From: Streptomyces sp. NBC_00457 | Lineage (GTDB): Bacteria > Actinomycetota > Actinomycetes > Streptomycetales > Streptomycetaceae | Assembly: GCF_036014015.1 (NCBI RefSeq) | Contig: NZ_CP107905.1 | Coordinates: 9,610,001 to 9,674,000 of the forward strand | Direction of reading: 5' to 3' | Length of the DNA: 64,000 nucleotides | In this document: positions 1 to 9,346 of the stretch, piece by piece | Layout: every line of letters starts with the position of its first letter | Position numbering within the stretch: the first letter of the stretch is position 1 | The notes under the pieces: generated by a model | The model's input: only the letters and a program-made list of their open reading frames with translations | What the model was told of the DNA's origin: nothing | Databases searched by the model: none | Position numbers and translations under genes: made by a program

Positions 1-2019
1 CCGGAGACCACCCCCAGGGGCCTCACCAGGCTCGCCTTCGGTGGGGACTACAACCCCGAGCAGTGGCCGGAAAGCGTCTGGCACGAGGACGTCCGGCTGA
101 TGCGGGAGGCCGGCGTCACCATGGTGAGCGTCGGGATCTTCTCCTGGGCCCTGCTGGAGCCCTCACCCGGGGAGTACGACTTCGGCTGGCTCGACCGCCT
201 GCTCGACCTGCTGCACGAGAACGGCATCCGCGCCGACCTGGGCACACCCACCGTGGCCCCGCCCGCCTGGTTCTACCGGGCCCACCCCGACGCCCTGCCG
301 GTCACCGCCGAGGGCCTGCGTTACGAGTTCGGCTCCCGCGCGGCCATCTGTCACAGCAACGCCGACTACCGCGCCGCCGCCGCCGACATCACCACACAGC
401 TCGCCGAGCGCTACGGCGACCACCCCGCGCTGGCGATGTGGCACGTGCACAACGAGTACGGCGTCCCGGTCTCGGCCTGCTACTGCGACTCCTGCGCCGC
501 CCACTTCCGCCGCTGGCTGGCGACGACGTACCAGACGGTCGACGGGGTCAACGAGGCCTGGGGGACGGCCTTTTGGGGCCAGCGCTACGCGGACTTCGAG
601 CAGATCAACCCGCCGCGGCTCGCGCCCACGGTCGGCAACCCGGCCCAGGCACTGGACTACAAGCGGTTCGCCGACGCCACCATGCGCGAGAACTTCGTGA
701 TGGAGCGGGATCTCCTGCACCGGCTGTCACCCGGCGTCCCGGTCACGACGAACTTCATGACCGCGCTCAGCCAGTGCGACTCCGTCGACTACTGGGCCTG
801 GGGCCGCGAGGTCGACATCGTCACCAACGACCACTATCTGATCACCGACGGGCGCCGCACCCACGTCAACCTGGCGATGGCCGCCGACCTCACCCGCTCC
901 GTCGCCGCCGGCGCCCCCTGGCTGCTGCTCGAGCACTCGACGTCGGGTGTCAACTGGCAGGCCCGCAACCCCGCGAAGGCCCCCGGCCAGATGGCCCGCA
1001 ACTCCCTCGCGCACGTCGCCCGCGGCTCCGACGGCGCCCTGTTCTTCCAGTGGCGGCAGTCCCGGCGCGGCGCCGAGAAGTTCCACTCCGCGATGCTCCC
1101 GCACGGCGGCACCGAGACCCGCGTCTGGCGCGAGGTCGTCGAACTCGGCGCCTCCATCGACTCGTTGAGCCCGCTGCGCGGCACCCGCACCCAGGCCGAC
1201 GTCGCCGTCCTGTGGGACTGGCACTCCTGGTGGGCGCAGAACCTCCAGTGGCGCCCCACCGAGGACCACGACGCGCGCGAACGCGCCGACTCCTTCTACG
1301 AGGCCCTGTACGACCGCCACCTCACGGTCGACTTCGCCCATCCAGAAGCCGACTTGTCGAGGTATCCCCTTGTCGTCGTCCCCGCCCTGTACCTGATGAC
1401 GGAGGCCGCCGGGAACAATGTGCGCGCGTACGTCGAGAACGGCGGCACCCTCGTCGTGTCGTACTTCTCCGGCATCGTCGACGAGCACGACGCCGTGCAC
1501 GAGGGTGCCTATCCGGGCCCGCTGAGGGACGTCCTCGGCCTGACCGTCGAGGAGTTCTCACCGCTTCTGCAGGGCGACACCGTCCGCATCACCGGCCCGG
1601 ACGGCTCCGAACTCACCGGCGACGTATGGACCGAGTTCGTGGTGCCGGGCGCCGCCGAGACGGTGTGGACGTACGCCGACGGCCTCACCGCCGGCCACCC
1701 GGCCGTCACCCGGCACCGCCTCGGCGAGGGCACCGCCTGGTACGTGTCGACCCGCCTCGACGCGCACGGCCTGGACGCCCTGCTCGGCTGGGCCACCGAG
1801 GACGCCCGGATCGCACCGCGCGCCGACCTGCCGCACGACGTCGAAGTGGTGCGCCGCACCGGTGAGTCGGGCACCTTCCTGTTCGTCATCAACCACAGCC
1901 CGTCCGACGCCAAGGTGCCGCTGGAGGCACACGGCACCGAACTGCTGACGGGCGAACGCGCCGCGGGCCGCCTCGCGGTCCCCGCGGGAGCCGTTCGGGT
2001 CGTACGACTCGACGGCTGA
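1..2019 (+). CDS. beta-galactosidase, GH42 family (5' end outside window)
   Basis: Hydrolyses terminal beta-galactosides, probably inside the cell. The reading frame is open from base 1 and begins close to the natural start, because FGGDYNPEQWP, a hallmark near the N-terminus of GH42 enzymes, lies at visible residues 14-24. The likely acid/base is Glu152 in HNEYG and the likely nucleophile is Glu311 in LLEHSTSG. A Cys cluster (AICHSN, then CYCDSC) matches the zinc-binding cysteines of this family. About 672 residues are visible, close to the usual 660-690. A GH53 endo-galactanase gene follows, so the pair probably takes galactan down to galactose: the secreted enzyme cuts the chain and this one finishes the oligomers. 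Only the exact start is uncertain. Confidence 0.95.
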   Translation, partial: PETTPRGLTRLAFGGDYNPEQWPESVWHEDVRLMREAGVTMVSVGIFSWALLEPSPGEYDFGWLDRLLDLLHENGIRADLGTPTVAPPAWFYRAHPDALPVTAEGLRYEFGSRAAICHSNADYRAAAADITTQLAERYGDHPALAMWHVHNEYGVPVSACYCDSCAAHFRRWLATTYQTVDGVNEAWGTAFWGQRYADFEQINPPRLAPTVGNPAQALDYKRFADATMRENFVMERDLLHRLSPGVPVTTNFMTALSQCDSVDYWAWGREVDIVTNDHYLITDGRRTHVNLAMAADLTRSVAAGAPWLLLEHSTSGVNWQARNPAKAPGQMARNSLAHVARGSDGALFFQWRQSRRGAEKFHSAMLPHGGTETRVWREVVELGASIDSLSPLRGTRTQADVAVLWDWHSWWAQNLQWRPTEDHDARERADSFYEALYDRHLTVDFAHPEADLSRYPLVVVPALYLMTEAAGNNVRAYVENGGTLVVSYFSGIVDEHDAVHEGAYPGPLRDVLGLTVEEFSPLLQGDTVRITGPDGSELTGDVWTEFVVPGAAETVWTYADGLTAGHPAVTRHRLGEGTAWYVSTRLDAHGLDALLGWATEDARIAPRADLPHDVEVVRRTGESGTFLFVINHSPSDAKVPLEAHGTELLTGERAAGRLAVPAGAVRVVRLDG

Positions 2020-2026
2020 GCCGACT

Positions 2027-2066
2027 CCCCTCCGCCCGCGCGTGCCACGAGCCGCGGGCGGAGGGG
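2027..2066 (+). terminator. intrinsic-type hairpin after the GH42 gene
   Basis: A perfect 14-bp inverted repeat (CCCCTCCGCCCGCG with CGCGGGCGGAGGGG) encloses a 12-base loop and begins seven bases after the stop codon. There is no U tract, as is common in Streptomyces. It suggests that the GH42 and GH53 genes are at least partly transcribed separately. Confidence 0.75.
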
Positions 2067-2130
2067 ACCCCTCACCTCCCCGGTGAGGGGCATCTCATCC
2101 CCATTCATGTCGAAGGGACGACGGACGACG

Positions 2131-3690
2131 ATGTTCCATCCCAGACGCACCCTGAGAGTCCTGCTGCTGCCGCTCGCAGCGGGCCTCGCCCTCACCGCCC
2201 TGCCCGCGCAGACCGCCCAGGCGGCGAGCACCCTCACCAACACCGGGTTCGAATCGGACGGCGGGGGAGCCGCCACGCCCGCCGGCTGGTCGGAGTACGG
2301 CTCCACCGGCGCCTCGTACGTCGAGTCCGGGGGCCACAGCGGGAGTTACCGGCTGAGCCACTACTCCTCCGCCGCCTACAAGGTGGAGACGTACCAGTAC
2401 CTGTCCGGGCTGACCAACGGCAACCACAAGCTGACCGCCTGGGTCCGTTCGGGCGGCGGGCAGAACTCCGCGTACATAGCCCTGAAGAACTGCGGGAGTT
2501 CGGAGCAGCGCACCGACCTCCCGGTGTCCGCCAGTGGGTGGATCCGGATCGTCGTGCCGATCAATGTGACGAACAACCAGTGCACGATCAGCATCAACAG
2601 TGACGCGAACGCGGGCAATTGGATCAATGTTGACGACCTGAGCTTCACATCGGGTACGTCCAGTACGTCGATCCATGGTGCCGACATCTCCTCGCTCGCC
2701 AAGAGCGAGGCCAAGGGCGGTGTCTACAAGAACAGCTCCGGCACGACCGGCGACGCCCTCGCCATCCTCAAGTCGTCCGGCATGAACTACGCGCGCTTGA
2801 AGGTCTGGGTCAACCCGGCCGACGGCTACAACAACAAGACGCGCGTGCTGGCGACGGCCAAGCGCATCAAGGCCCAGGGCATGAAGCTGCTGGTCGACTT
2901 CCACTACTCGGACACCTGGGCCGACCCGGGCGCCCAGTCCAAGCCGAGCGCGTGGGCGGGCCACTCGTACAGCCAGCTCAGGACCGACGTGTACAACCAC
3001 ACGTACGACGTGTTGAACGCGTTGAAGGCGCAGGGCACCACCGCCGACATGGTCCAGGTGGGCAATGAGATCAACGGCGGCATGCTGTGGTCCGAGGGTT
3101 CCACGGACAACTGGACGCAGCTGGCCGGTCTGCTCAACTCCGGCTACGACGCCGTCAAGAAGGTCAACTCGTCCACCCCGGTGGCCCTGCACCTCGCCAA
3201 GGGTGGCGACCTGTCCGGCACCCGCTGGTGGTTCGACAGCGCGGTCTCGAACGGCGTGAAGTTCGACGTGATCGGCCTGTCGTACTACGGCTACTGGCAC
3301 GGCTCGCTCTACGACTTCCAGACGACCCTGGACGACGCGGCCTCCCGCTACGGCAAGCCGGTCTTCGTCGCGGAGACGGCCTACCCGTTCCGCCTCGACA
3401 GCGAGGACTCGCACGAGAACATCATCGACCTGGCCGGCGAGCTGGTCTCCGGCTACCCGGCCTCGACCGCCGGGCAGACCCGGTGGATGAAGGACATCAC
3501 CAGCATCGTGGAAGCCGTCCCGAACGGCCGTGGCCTCGGCGTCTTCTACTGGGAGGCGACCTGGACCGCGGTGAACGGCAACGGCTGGGACCCCACCGAC
3601 GCGGCCTCCGGCAACGGCTGGGAGAACCAGGCCCTGTTCGGCTACGACGACAGGGCGCTCCCGGCGATGGCGTGGTTCAACCACCGTTGA
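2131..3690 (+). CDS. secreted arabinogalactan endo-beta-1,4-galactanase, GH53
   Basis: Extracellular endo-enzyme for beta-1,4-galactan. Residues 1-32 form a signal peptide: positive MFHPRR start, a Leu/Ala-rich core and an AQA cleavage motif. Residues 33-165 form a beta-rich module resembling a carbohydrate-binding domain. The GH53 barrel starts near residue 179 (HGADISSLAKSE). The likely acid/base is the Glu in VGNEING (about 313) and the nucleophile the Glu in AETAYPF (about 415). I chose ATG 2131 because the signal peptide begins there; in-frame starts at 2083 and 2107 would put a charged extension ahead of it. At 519 residues it fits a GH53 enzyme with one extra domain. The neighbouring GH42 gene supports galactan use. 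Confidence 0.93.
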   Translation: MFHPRRTLRVLLLPLAAGLALTALPAQTAQAASTLTNTGFESDGGGAATPAGWSEYGSTGASYVESGGHSGSYRLSHYSSAAYKVETYQYLSGLTNGNHKLTAWVRSGGGQNSAYIALKNCGSSEQRTDLPVSASGWIRIVVPINVTNNQCTISINSDANAGNWINVDDLSFTSGTSSTSIHGADISSLAKSEAKGGVYKNSSGTTGDALAILKSSGMNYARLKVWVNPADGYNNKTRVLATAKRIKAQGMKLLVDFHYSDTWADPGAQSKPSAWAGHSYSQLRTDVYNHTYDVLNALKAQGTTADMVQVGNEINGGMLWSEGSTDNWTQLAGLLNSGYDAVKKVNSSTPVALHLAKGGDLSGTRWWFDSAVSNGVKFDVIGLSYYGYWHGSLYDFQTTLDDAASRYGKPVFVAETAYPFRLDSEDSHENIIDLAGELVSGYPASTAGQTRWMKDITSIVEAVPNGRGLGVFYWEATWTAVNGNGWDPTDAASGNGWENQALFGYDDRALPAMAWFNHR

Positions 3691-3701
3691 GCCAGTGACG
3701 T

Positions 3702-3735
3702 AAGGGGCCCGGCCGCCGTGTGCGGCCGGGCCCTT
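3702..3735 (+). terminator. strong hairpin terminator after the GH53 gene
   Basis: GGGCCCGGCCGC (3705-3716) pairs perfectly with GCGGCCGGGCCC (3722-3733) around a five-base loop, 14 bases after the stop codon. Flanking AA and TT extend it. It closes the galactan gene pair. Confidence 0.85.
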
Positions 3736-3873
3736 GCCCGTGTCAGCGCGACACCGTGGGGAGCGCACGGGCGTTCGATGTCGGACAAACGTGGCGAAGT
3801 TCCGGACGGGGTGGTCTGGTCTGCGGAAGAGTGGGCACACGCGGTCCGAGGAGGCCAGGACGGAGGGGGCGCG

Positions 3874-4161
3874 ATGCTGAGGACTCCCGTCAGTGAACGG
3901 CGGCTGGACATCCTGGAGTGGCTCAAGGACCCGGCCGCGCACTTCCCGCCGCAGCGGCACGGCGACCCCGTCGAGGACGGCGTCACCGCGACCGCCGTCG
4001 CCGCGAAACTCGGCGTGTCCCGCTCGGTCGCGGAGACCCACCTCGGCCTGCTCACCGCCATCGGCCTGCTCCGCACCAAGAGGATCCGGCTGCGCACCTA
4101 CTACCGGCGCGACGAGGTGCGGATCGCCGAGGTGGCGCGCATGTTCGAGAAGGGCTGGTAG
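3874..4161 (+). CDS. ArsR-family winged-helix transcriptional regulator
   Basis: A 95-residue single-domain DNA-binding protein. The core TATAVAAKLGVSRSVAETHLGLL is a helix-turn-helix, followed by the wing (GLLRTKRIRLRTYYRRDE). ATG 3874 is chosen because GGAGGGGG sits just upstream (3862-3869) and the family fold begins there; a longer in-frame version from 3718 would run through the upstream terminator. No metal-binding cysteines are visible, so it is probably not a metal sensor. Thirty-six bases separate it from the SMP-30-like gene downstream, which may be its target or co-transcribed with it. Ligand unknown. Confidence 0.85.
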   Translation: MLRTPVSERRLDILEWLKDPAAHFPPQRHGDPVEDGVTATAVAAKLGVSRSVAETHLGLLTAIGLLRTKRIRLRTYYRRDEVRIAEVARMFEKGW

Positions 4162-4197
4162 CGGCGTACACCCCCCGACCGCGAAGGGCACGAACGC

Positions 4198-5160
4198 ATG
4201 GACCGTCCCACCGCTCTCGTCCCCCGGCACTATGTCGCGATCGGCGGCCGTGGCCCCGAGGACGTGGTGGCCGATGCCCGCGGCCGGGTACTGACCGGCG
4301 TCGAGGACGGCCGGATCCTGCGCATCGATCGTCTGACCGAGCCGTTCGCCGCACGCGTCGAGGTCATTGCCGAGACCGGAGGCAGGCCACTCGGCCTCGA
4401 ACTCCTCCCGGACGACGCCCTGTTGGTGTGCGACGCCGTGCACGGGCTGCTCCGCGTCGGTCTCGCCGACGGGATCGTCCGTATCCTCGTCGACTCGGTG
4501 GCGGGGGAGCGGCTGCGGTTCTGCAGCAATGTGATCGCGCTCTCCGACGGCAGCGTCTGCTTCACCGTCTCCAGCCGCCGCTACCCCTTGGAGCACTGGA
4601 TCGGCGATCTCGTCGAGCACACCGGAACAGGCCGTCTCCTGCGGCTGGCACCGGGCTCGGACACGCCCGAGGTACTGCTGGAAGGCCTCCAGTTCGCCAA
4701 CGGGCTGGCCGCGAGCGGCGACGAGTCCTTCCTGGTCGTCGCGGAAACAGGCGCCTGCCGCCTCACGCGCTACTGGCTCACCGGGCCGAAGGCGGGAGAC
4801 TCCGAACCCTTCGCCGAGAACCTCCCCGGCATGCCCGACAACCTCTGGCGCGCCGGACCGGACGGACCGATGTGGGTGTCCCTGGCCGGACCGCGTGTCC
4901 CCCCGCTCGACCTGTTCCACCGCGCCACCCCCGCCGTGCGCCGCGCCGCCGCACGCCTCGCCGTGCGCGCCCCCTACCGTCCGACCGCGTGGGCGGGTGT
5001 CCTGGCGTTCGACGACGAGGGCACCGTCCTGCACCACCTCACCCGCCGCCGCTCCCGCTTCCGCATGGTCACCAGTGTCTGCGAGACCGACGGCCACCTG
5101 ATCCTCGGCAGCCTGTGGGAGCGGGGCGTGGCCGTGTGTGAGGCACCGGTCACCAAGTGA
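4198..5160 (+). CDS. SMP-30/gluconolactonase-like beta-propeller protein
   Basis: A 320-residue protein with the repeat pattern of the SMP-30/strictosidine-synthase-like propeller: GRGPEDVVADARGRVLTG near the N-terminus, then LGLELLPDDALLVCDA, NGLAASGDESFLVVAETG and PDNLWRAGPDGPMWVSLAG as successive blades. Relatives are lactonases or hydrolases for sugar acids and other lactones, usually metal-dependent; the substrate here cannot be read. There is no signal peptide, so it should be cytoplasmic. It follows the small ArsR regulator by 36 bases and ends in a hairpin. Confidence 0.8.
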   Translation: MDRPTALVPRHYVAIGGRGPEDVVADARGRVLTGVEDGRILRIDRLTEPFAARVEVIAETGGRPLGLELLPDDALLVCDAVHGLLRVGLADGIVRILVDSVAGERLRFCSNVIALSDGSVCFTVSSRRYPLEHWIGDLVEHTGTGRLLRLAPGSDTPEVLLEGLQFANGLAASGDESFLVVAETGACRLTRYWLTGPKAGDSEPFAENLPGMPDNLWRAGPDGPMWVSLAGPRVPPLDLFHRATPAVRRAAARLAVRAPYRPTAWAGVLAFDDEGTVLHHLTRRRSRFRMVTSVCETDGHLILGSLWERGVAVCEAPVTK

Positions 5161-5163
5161 CCC

Positions 5164-5201
5164 GCGCGAACGGCCGGGGTTACCCTGGTCACCGGCCGCG
5201 C
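5164..5201 (+). terminator. hairpin terminator after the SMP-30-like gene
   Basis: GCGC plus CGGCCGG (5171-5177) pair with CCGGCCG plus CGC (5192-5201), with a two-base bulge. A short T run (CTTTTC) follows shortly after. The rest of the gap to 5322 holds no structure I recognise. Confidence 0.6.
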
Positions 5202-5321
5202 TGACTTTTCGCGGCACCGGCGGTGGGGCCCGCCGTACCCGAACCGCGGCACAGGTGCCGCCAACGGTCCCTACTTGCGACGACCGCATGCCCGGGTTCC
5301 GGCGAGTAGGAGACGTACGAC

Positions 5322-5813
5322 GTGGCAGCCCCCGAGACCACACCTCTCCGTACGTCACGGCGGGCCGGCCGGCACGGTCAGGCATCCGTTGTCGCCGTGG
5401 TCGCACTGGGCGGGGCCATCGGCGCGGTCGCCCGGTATGCCGCCTCCCTGTGGTGGCCGACGCAGCCGGGCGGATTCCCCTGGGCGACCTTCTGGACCAA
5501 TGTGATCGGCTGCGCCGTGATCGGCGTGTTCATGGTGGTGATCACCGACGTGTGGGCCGCCCACCGCCTGGTGCGGCCCTTCTTCGGCACCGGAGTGCTC
5601 GGCGGCTTCACCACCTTCTCGACGTACGCCGTCGACATCCGGAAACTGATCGACGCCGGCCACCTGAACACGGCGCTGGCCTACCTCGCCGGGACCCTGC
5701 TCGCGGCGCTCATGGCGGTATGGCTCACGGCGACGGCGACCCGGCGCGTACTGCGAGGGATGCGGAACGAGAAACGGGGCGAATCGGACGTGAACGGTAA
5801 GAAGGCGTTGTGA
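5322..5813 (+). CDS. crcB: fluoride channel Fluc/CrcB, first subunit
   Basis: Small four-helix membrane protein that exports fluoride; Fluc channels are antiparallel dimers. Signature segments present are GAIGAVARY, the Asn-containing WTNVIGC and [12 protein letters not shown]. It has 163 residues, longer than many because of a hydrophilic N-terminal stretch and a charged C-terminal tail. GTG 5322 follows AGGAGACG. The stop overlaps the next crcB gene by four bases (GTGA). Paired homologues like these often form heterodimeric channels. I see no fluoride riboswitch upstream. Confidence 0.93.
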   Translation: MAAPETTPLRTSRRAGRHGQASVVAVVALGGAIGAVARYAASLWWPTQPGGFPWATFWTNVIGCAVIGVFMVVITDVWAAHRLVRPFFGTGVLGGFTTFSTYAVDIRKLIDAGHLNTALAYLAGTLLAALMAVWLTATATRRVLRGMRNEKRGESDVNGKKAL

Positions 5814-6169
5814 ACTGGCTGCTGGTCGTCGCGGGTGCCATGGTCGGTGCCCCACTCCGCTACCTCACGGACCGCGCCGTGCAGGCACGGCACGACTCGG
5901 TGTTCCCCTGGGGCACCTTCGTGGTGAACATCGCCGGGTGTCTGATCCTCGGCCTGGTGACCGGAGCCGCGAGTTCCCACGTTCAGCTGCTGCTCGGCAC
6001 CGGTCTGTGCGGGGCGCTCACCACGTACTCGACCTTCTCGTACGAGACGCTGCGGTTGACGGAGACCGGGACGGGGCTCTCCGCCGCCGCCAATGTCGCC
6101 GGGAGTGTGGTGGCCGGGCTGGGTGCGGCTTTCGCCGGGGTGTGGATCGCCCAGACGGTATGGGTGTGA
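5810..6169 (+). CDS. crcB: fluoride channel Fluc/CrcB, second subunit
   Basis: A 119-residue CrcB homologue with four membrane helices. It carries [11 protein letters not shown] near the start, [10 protein letters not shown], and [12 protein letters not shown], the loop that lines the fluoride path. GTG 5810 overlaps the stop of the first crcB gene as GTGA, which implies translational coupling and equal production of both subunits. The shorter length is the usual one for the family. Confidence 0.93.
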   Translation: MNWLLVVAGAMVGAPLRYLTDRAVQARHDSVFPWGTFVVNIAGCLILGLVTGAASSHVQLLLGTGLCGALTTYSTFSYETLRLTETGTGLSAAANVAGSVVAGLGAAFAGVWIAQTVWV

Positions 6170-6241
6170 CACGCGGGACCACACTCGCGCGCGGTAAGAC
6201 TGGTCACCGCACTGTCGGTCACCTCGCCAGAAGTGGATCCC

Positions 6242-7078
6242 ATGAGCGCCATCAACGTCGGTCAGGCCGTCGTCCTCGGAGCCATCGAGGGGGTGACCGA
6301 GTTTCTGCCCGTCTCCTCGACCGGCCATCTGAAGATCGCCGAGGGGCTGATGGGCATCCCCGTGGACGATGACGCCGTCGTCGGTTTCTCCGCCGTCATC
6401 CAGGTCGGCGCGATCGCGGCCGTGCTCGTGTACTTCTTCAAGGACATCGTGCGGATCATGACCGCCTGGTTCCGGGGCCTCGCCGACCGCGAGGAGCGCT
6501 ACCACCACGACTACAAGTTCGCCTGGTGGGTGATCCTCGCGACGATCCCGATCGTGGTGGTGGGCCTGGCCGCGAAGCCCCTCATCCAGGGACCGCTGGC
6601 CTCCCTCTGGGTGGTCGCGGGCTCGCTGATCGTCGGCAGTGGCGTGATGTGGGCGGCGGATCAGATGGGGCGGCACAAGCGAGGGGAGGACGACACGTCC
6701 TTCAAGGACGCGATGCTCGTCGGGAGCTCGCAGATCCTCGCCCTGCTCTTCCCCGGTTTCTCGCGCTCCGGCGCCACCATGTCCACCGCGCTGCTGCTCG
6801 ACCTCGACCGGGTGGCCGCCACCCGCCTGTCGTTCTTCCTCGGCATCCCCGCCCTGACCGGCGCCGGGATCTACGAGCTGAAGGACGCCCTCGGCACGGG
6901 CGCCGGTGCGGCCCCGCTGGTCGTGGGCACCCTGGTCTCCTTCGTCGTGGCCTACGCCTCGATCGCCTGGCTGCTGAAGTTCGTCGCCAAGCACTCGTTC
7001 AACGCCTTCGTCATCTACCGCATCGTCGTGGGCCTGCTGCTGTTCGGTCTGCTCGGGACAGGCGTGCTGAACAGCTGA
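6242..7078 (+). CDS. uppP: undecaprenyl-diphosphatase UppP (BacA family)
   Basis: Integral membrane phosphatase that recycles undecaprenyl pyrophosphate to the monophosphate carrier for cell-wall synthesis; high dosage gives bacitracin resistance. Both family motifs are present: EGVTEFLPVSSTGH (residues 16-29, catalytic Glu/Ser/His) and PGFSRSGAT (about 171-179). It has 278 residues and about eight hydrophobic segments, the normal size. ATG 6242 is preferred over GTG 6233 because relatives begin MSAIN; the ribosome-binding site is weak for either. A strong hairpin follows the stop. Confidence 0.95.
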   Translation: MSAINVGQAVVLGAIEGVTEFLPVSSTGHLKIAEGLMGIPVDDDAVVGFSAVIQVGAIAAVLVYFFKDIVRIMTAWFRGLADREERYHHDYKFAWWVILATIPIVVVGLAAKPLIQGPLASLWVVAGSLIVGSGVMWAADQMGRHKRGEDDTSFKDAMLVGSSQILALLFPGFSRSGATMSTALLLDLDRVAATRLSFFLGIPALTGAGIYELKDALGTGAGAAPLVVGTLVSFVVAYASIAWLLKFVAKHSFNAFVIYRIVVGLLLFGLLGTGVLNS

Positions 7079-7084
7079 CACTTC

Positions 7085-7115
7085 GGGGTGTGAGGTCTTT
7101 CAGCTCTCACACCCC
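7085..7115 (+). terminator. hairpin terminator after uppP
   Basis: GGGGTGTGAG (7085-7094) and CTCACACCCC (7106-7115) form a perfect 10-bp stem with an 11-base loop, followed by a T-rich stretch. It begins seven bases after the uppP stop. Confidence 0.85.
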
Positions 7116-7138
7116 TGAAATTCTTCTTTCACCCGGGC

Positions 7139-7168
7139 TTGACAGCGCCCCTCCGCCGCCCGGAGTAT
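7139..7168 (+). promoter_or_regulatory. sigma-70-type promoter, probably giving a leaderless mRNA
   Basis: A perfect -35 box TTGACA (7139-7144) lies 18 bases from a GAGTAT -10 box (7163-7168). The GTG start of the GntR gene begins eight bases after the -10 box, about where transcription should start, and no ribosome-binding site precedes it. The mRNA is therefore probably leaderless. Confidence 0.65.
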
Positions 7169-7175
7169 CACTCCC

Positions 7176-7907
7176 GTGAACCTGTCAGACAGCCGGACAG
7201 CCAGTCAGCCTCCACGGCGTGTCAGTGCCATGGAAGCGGTGCTGGCACACCTCCGCGGCGCCATCGAGCGCGGCGAGTACGCCATCGGGGACAAGCTGCC
7301 CTCCGAGGCGGAGCTCTGCCGCACCCTGGAGATCAGCCGACCGGTGCTGCGCGAGGCCCTGCGGGCGTTGCAGACGATGGGCCTGACCGTCTCCAAGACC
7401 GGCAAGGGCACCTTCGTCGTCGCCAACACGGTCGAGGACCCCACCTTCGGCGACTACGCGGCCAGTGACCTCCTCGAGGTGCGCCGCCATGTCGAGATCC
7501 CGGTCGCCGGGTACGCGGCGTCTCGCCGCACCCCGGAGAACCTGGATCATCTGGCCCACCTTCTCGACCGCATGGAGCGGGAGACGGACACCACCGCGTG
7601 GGTCGCGATGGACACGCTCTTCCACCTGGCCGTCGCCGAGGCCGCCCAGAACCCGGTGTTCCGCCGGGTGATCGAGGAGATCCGCGACGCACTGGCCCGT
7701 CAGTCGGCGTTCCTCAACGAACTGGGCGGCCGGCGCGAGCAGTCCAACCGCGAGCACCGGGCGATCGTCGAGGCGCTGGTCGACGGCAGTGAACAGGACG
7801 CGGTCGACGCCATGACCCACCACCTCGACCGGGTCGAGACGACCCTCACCGACATCGTGCGCTCCGCGCGCACGGACACCCCCACGGAAGGCGGACCCGA
7901 GGCGTGA
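7176..7907 (+). CDS. GntR/FadR-subfamily regulator of asparagine use
   Basis: A 243-residue repressor-type protein. The winged helix covers residues about 15-85 ([28 protein letters not shown], then a KTGKGTFV wing) and an FCD ligand-binding domain follows (about 95-225; [15 protein letters not shown], then [14 protein letters not shown]). FCD domains usually bind a carboxylate with a metal; here the ligand may be aspartate, asparagine or fumarate (inference from neighbours). Its stop overlaps the permease start as GTGA, so it is probably co-transcribed with the genes it controls. Confidence 0.9.
   Translation: MNLSDSRTASQPPRRVSAMEAVLAHLRGAIERGEYAIGDKLPSEAELCRTLEISRPVLREALRALQTMGLTVSKTGKGTFVVANTVEDPTFGDYAASDLLEVRRHVEIPVAGYAASRRTPENLDHLAHLLDRMERETDTTAWVAMDTLFHLAVAEAAQNPVFRRVIEEIRDALARQSAFLNELGGRREQSNREHRAIVEALVDGSEQDAVDAMTHHLDRVETTLTDIVRSARTDTPTEGGPEA
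7182..7192 (+). promoter_or_regulatory. possible autoregulatory operator at the GntR start
   Basis: CTGTCAGACAG is an 11-bp perfect palindrome inside the first codons of the regulator. Related half-sites (GACAG) lie in the -35 box and just downstream. Repressor binding here would block the predicted transcription start. Inferred from position and symmetry only. Confidence 0.35.
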
Positions 7908-9346
7908 GCGAGCAGTCCCTGCACGACGGCGTGCAGAAACGTTCCGTCCATGTCGATGCCGGAGACGAGGGCTACAGCAAGTCCCTGAAGTCCCGGCACG
8001 TCAACATGATCGCCATCGGTGGCGCCATCGGCACCGGCCTCTTTCTCGGCGCCGGCGGCCGCCTCGCCGAAGCCGGCCCCTCGCTCTTCATCGCCTACGC
8101 GGTCTGCGGAATCTTCGCGTTCCTCGTCGTCAGGGCCCTCGGCGAACTCGTCCTGTACCGGCCGTCGTCCGGCGCCTTCGTGTCGTACGCCCGGGAATTC
8201 ATGGGCGAGAAGGGGGCGTACACGGCGGGCTGGATGTACTTCCTCAACTGGGCCACGACCGGCATCGCCGACATCACCGCGGTGGCCACGTACGCGCACT
8301 ACTGGGGCATGTTCTCCGACATCCCTCAATGGTTGATCGCATTGATCGCCCTCGCGGTCGTGCTGACCGTCAATCTGATCTCGGTCAAGATCTTCGGCGA
8401 GCTGGAGTTCTGGTTCGCGATCGTCAAGGTCAGCGCACTGGTGATCTTCATGTGCATCGGGATCTTCCTGCTGGTCACCCAGCATCCCGTCGACGGTGCC
8501 ACCCCCGGCCCGTCCCTGATCACCGACCATGGCGGCGTCTTCCCCAACGGCATGCTGCCCATGCTGCTGATCATCCAGGGTGTCGTCTTCGCCTACGCCT
8601 CCGTCGAACTGGTCGGCGTCACCGCGGGGGAGACCGAGAACCCCGAGAAGATCATGCCGAAGGCGATCAACTCGATCATGTGGCGTGTGGGCCTGTTCTA
8701 CGTCGGCTCGGTCGTCCTGCTGTCGATGCTGCTGCCGTGGAACAAGTACAGCGGCGGCGAGAGCCCCTTCGTGACCGTCCTGTCCAACATCGGTGTCCCG
8801 GCGGCGGGCGGCGTGATGAACCTCGTCGTCGTCACCGCGGCCATGTCCTCGCTCAACTCCGGCCTGTACTCCACCGGCCGCATCCTGCGTTCCATGGCCA
8901 TGAACGGCTCCGCGCCCAAGTTCACCTCCGTGATGAGCCGCAGCCAGGTCCCGTACGGCGGAATCCTGCTCACCAGCGGTATCTGTGTCCTTGGCGTGGG
9001 CCTCAACTTCGTCGTCCCCGCCGACGCGTTCGAGATCGTCCTCAACTTCGCGGCGATCGGGATCCTCGCGACCTGGGGCATGATCATGATCTGTCACCTG
9101 CTCTTCTGGCAGAAGACCCAGAAGGGCGAGCTCACCCGCCCCGGCTACCGACTGCCGGGCTCCCCCTGGACCGAACTCGTGACGCTGGCCTTCCTCGCCT
9201 CCGTCCTGGTCCTCATGTACGCCGACGGCGGCGCCGGACGCACCACCGTGCTGTGCCTGCCGCTGATCGCCGCAGCGCTGGTCGCGGGCTGGTACGCCAT
9301 CCGCGGCCGTACGGCGCGCAAGTCCCCGACCGGAGCCGACGCGTGA
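7904..9346 (+). CDS. ansP: amino acid permease, probably L-asparagine (AnsP type)
   Basis: A 480-residue APC-superfamily transporter with about 12 membrane helices. The first helix carries the family signature [19 protein letters not shown], and [12 protein letters not shown] is the loop typical of the amino-acid transporter branch. The substrate is inferred: the next gene is an asparaginase and the one after that an aspartate ammonia-lyase. GTG 7904 overlaps the regulator stop, and its own stop overlaps the asparaginase start, both as GTGA. Confidence 0.88.
   Translation: MSEQSLHDGVQKRSVHVDAGDEGYSKSLKSRHVNMIAIGGAIGTGLFLGAGGRLAEAGPSLFIAYAVCGIFAFLVVRALGELVLYRPSSGAFVSYAREFMGEKGAYTAGWMYFLNWATTGIADITAVATYAHYWGMFSDIPQWLIALIALAVVLTVNLISVKIFGELEFWFAIVKVSALVIFMCIGIFLLVTQHPVDGATPGPSLITDHGGVFPNGMLPMLLIIQGVVFAYASVELVGVTAGETENPEKIMPKAINSIMWRVGLFYVGSVVLLSMLLPWNKYSGGESPFVTVLSNIGVPAAGGVMNLVVVTAAMSSLNSGLYSTGRILRSMAMNGSAPKFTSVMSRSQVPYGGILLTSGICVLGVGLNFVVPADAFEIVLNFAAIGILATWGMIMICHLLFWQKTQKGELTRPGYRLPGSPWTELVTLAFLASVLVLMYADGGAGRTTVLCLPLIAAALVAGWYAIRGRTARKSPTGADA

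Noticed and set aside
2240..2260. GGGTTCGAATC resembling a tRNA T-arm
   Set aside because: It is inside the GH53 coding region and has no matching acceptor or anticodon stems. No tRNA was found elsewhere.
3718..3873. Longer N-terminus for the ArsR regulator
   Set aside because: The extension would start inside the terminator hairpin and has no ribosome-binding site, while ATG 3874 has a strong one.
5161..5321. Fluoride riboswitch upstream of crcB
   Set aside because: I looked for the conserved pseudoknot pattern and did not find it; the gap only shows a terminator hairpin.
2095..5406. A 1103-codon open frame on the minus strand
   Set aside because: It lies antisense to four convincing plus-strand genes, has low-complexity composition typical of the complement of GC-rich codons and shows no domain.
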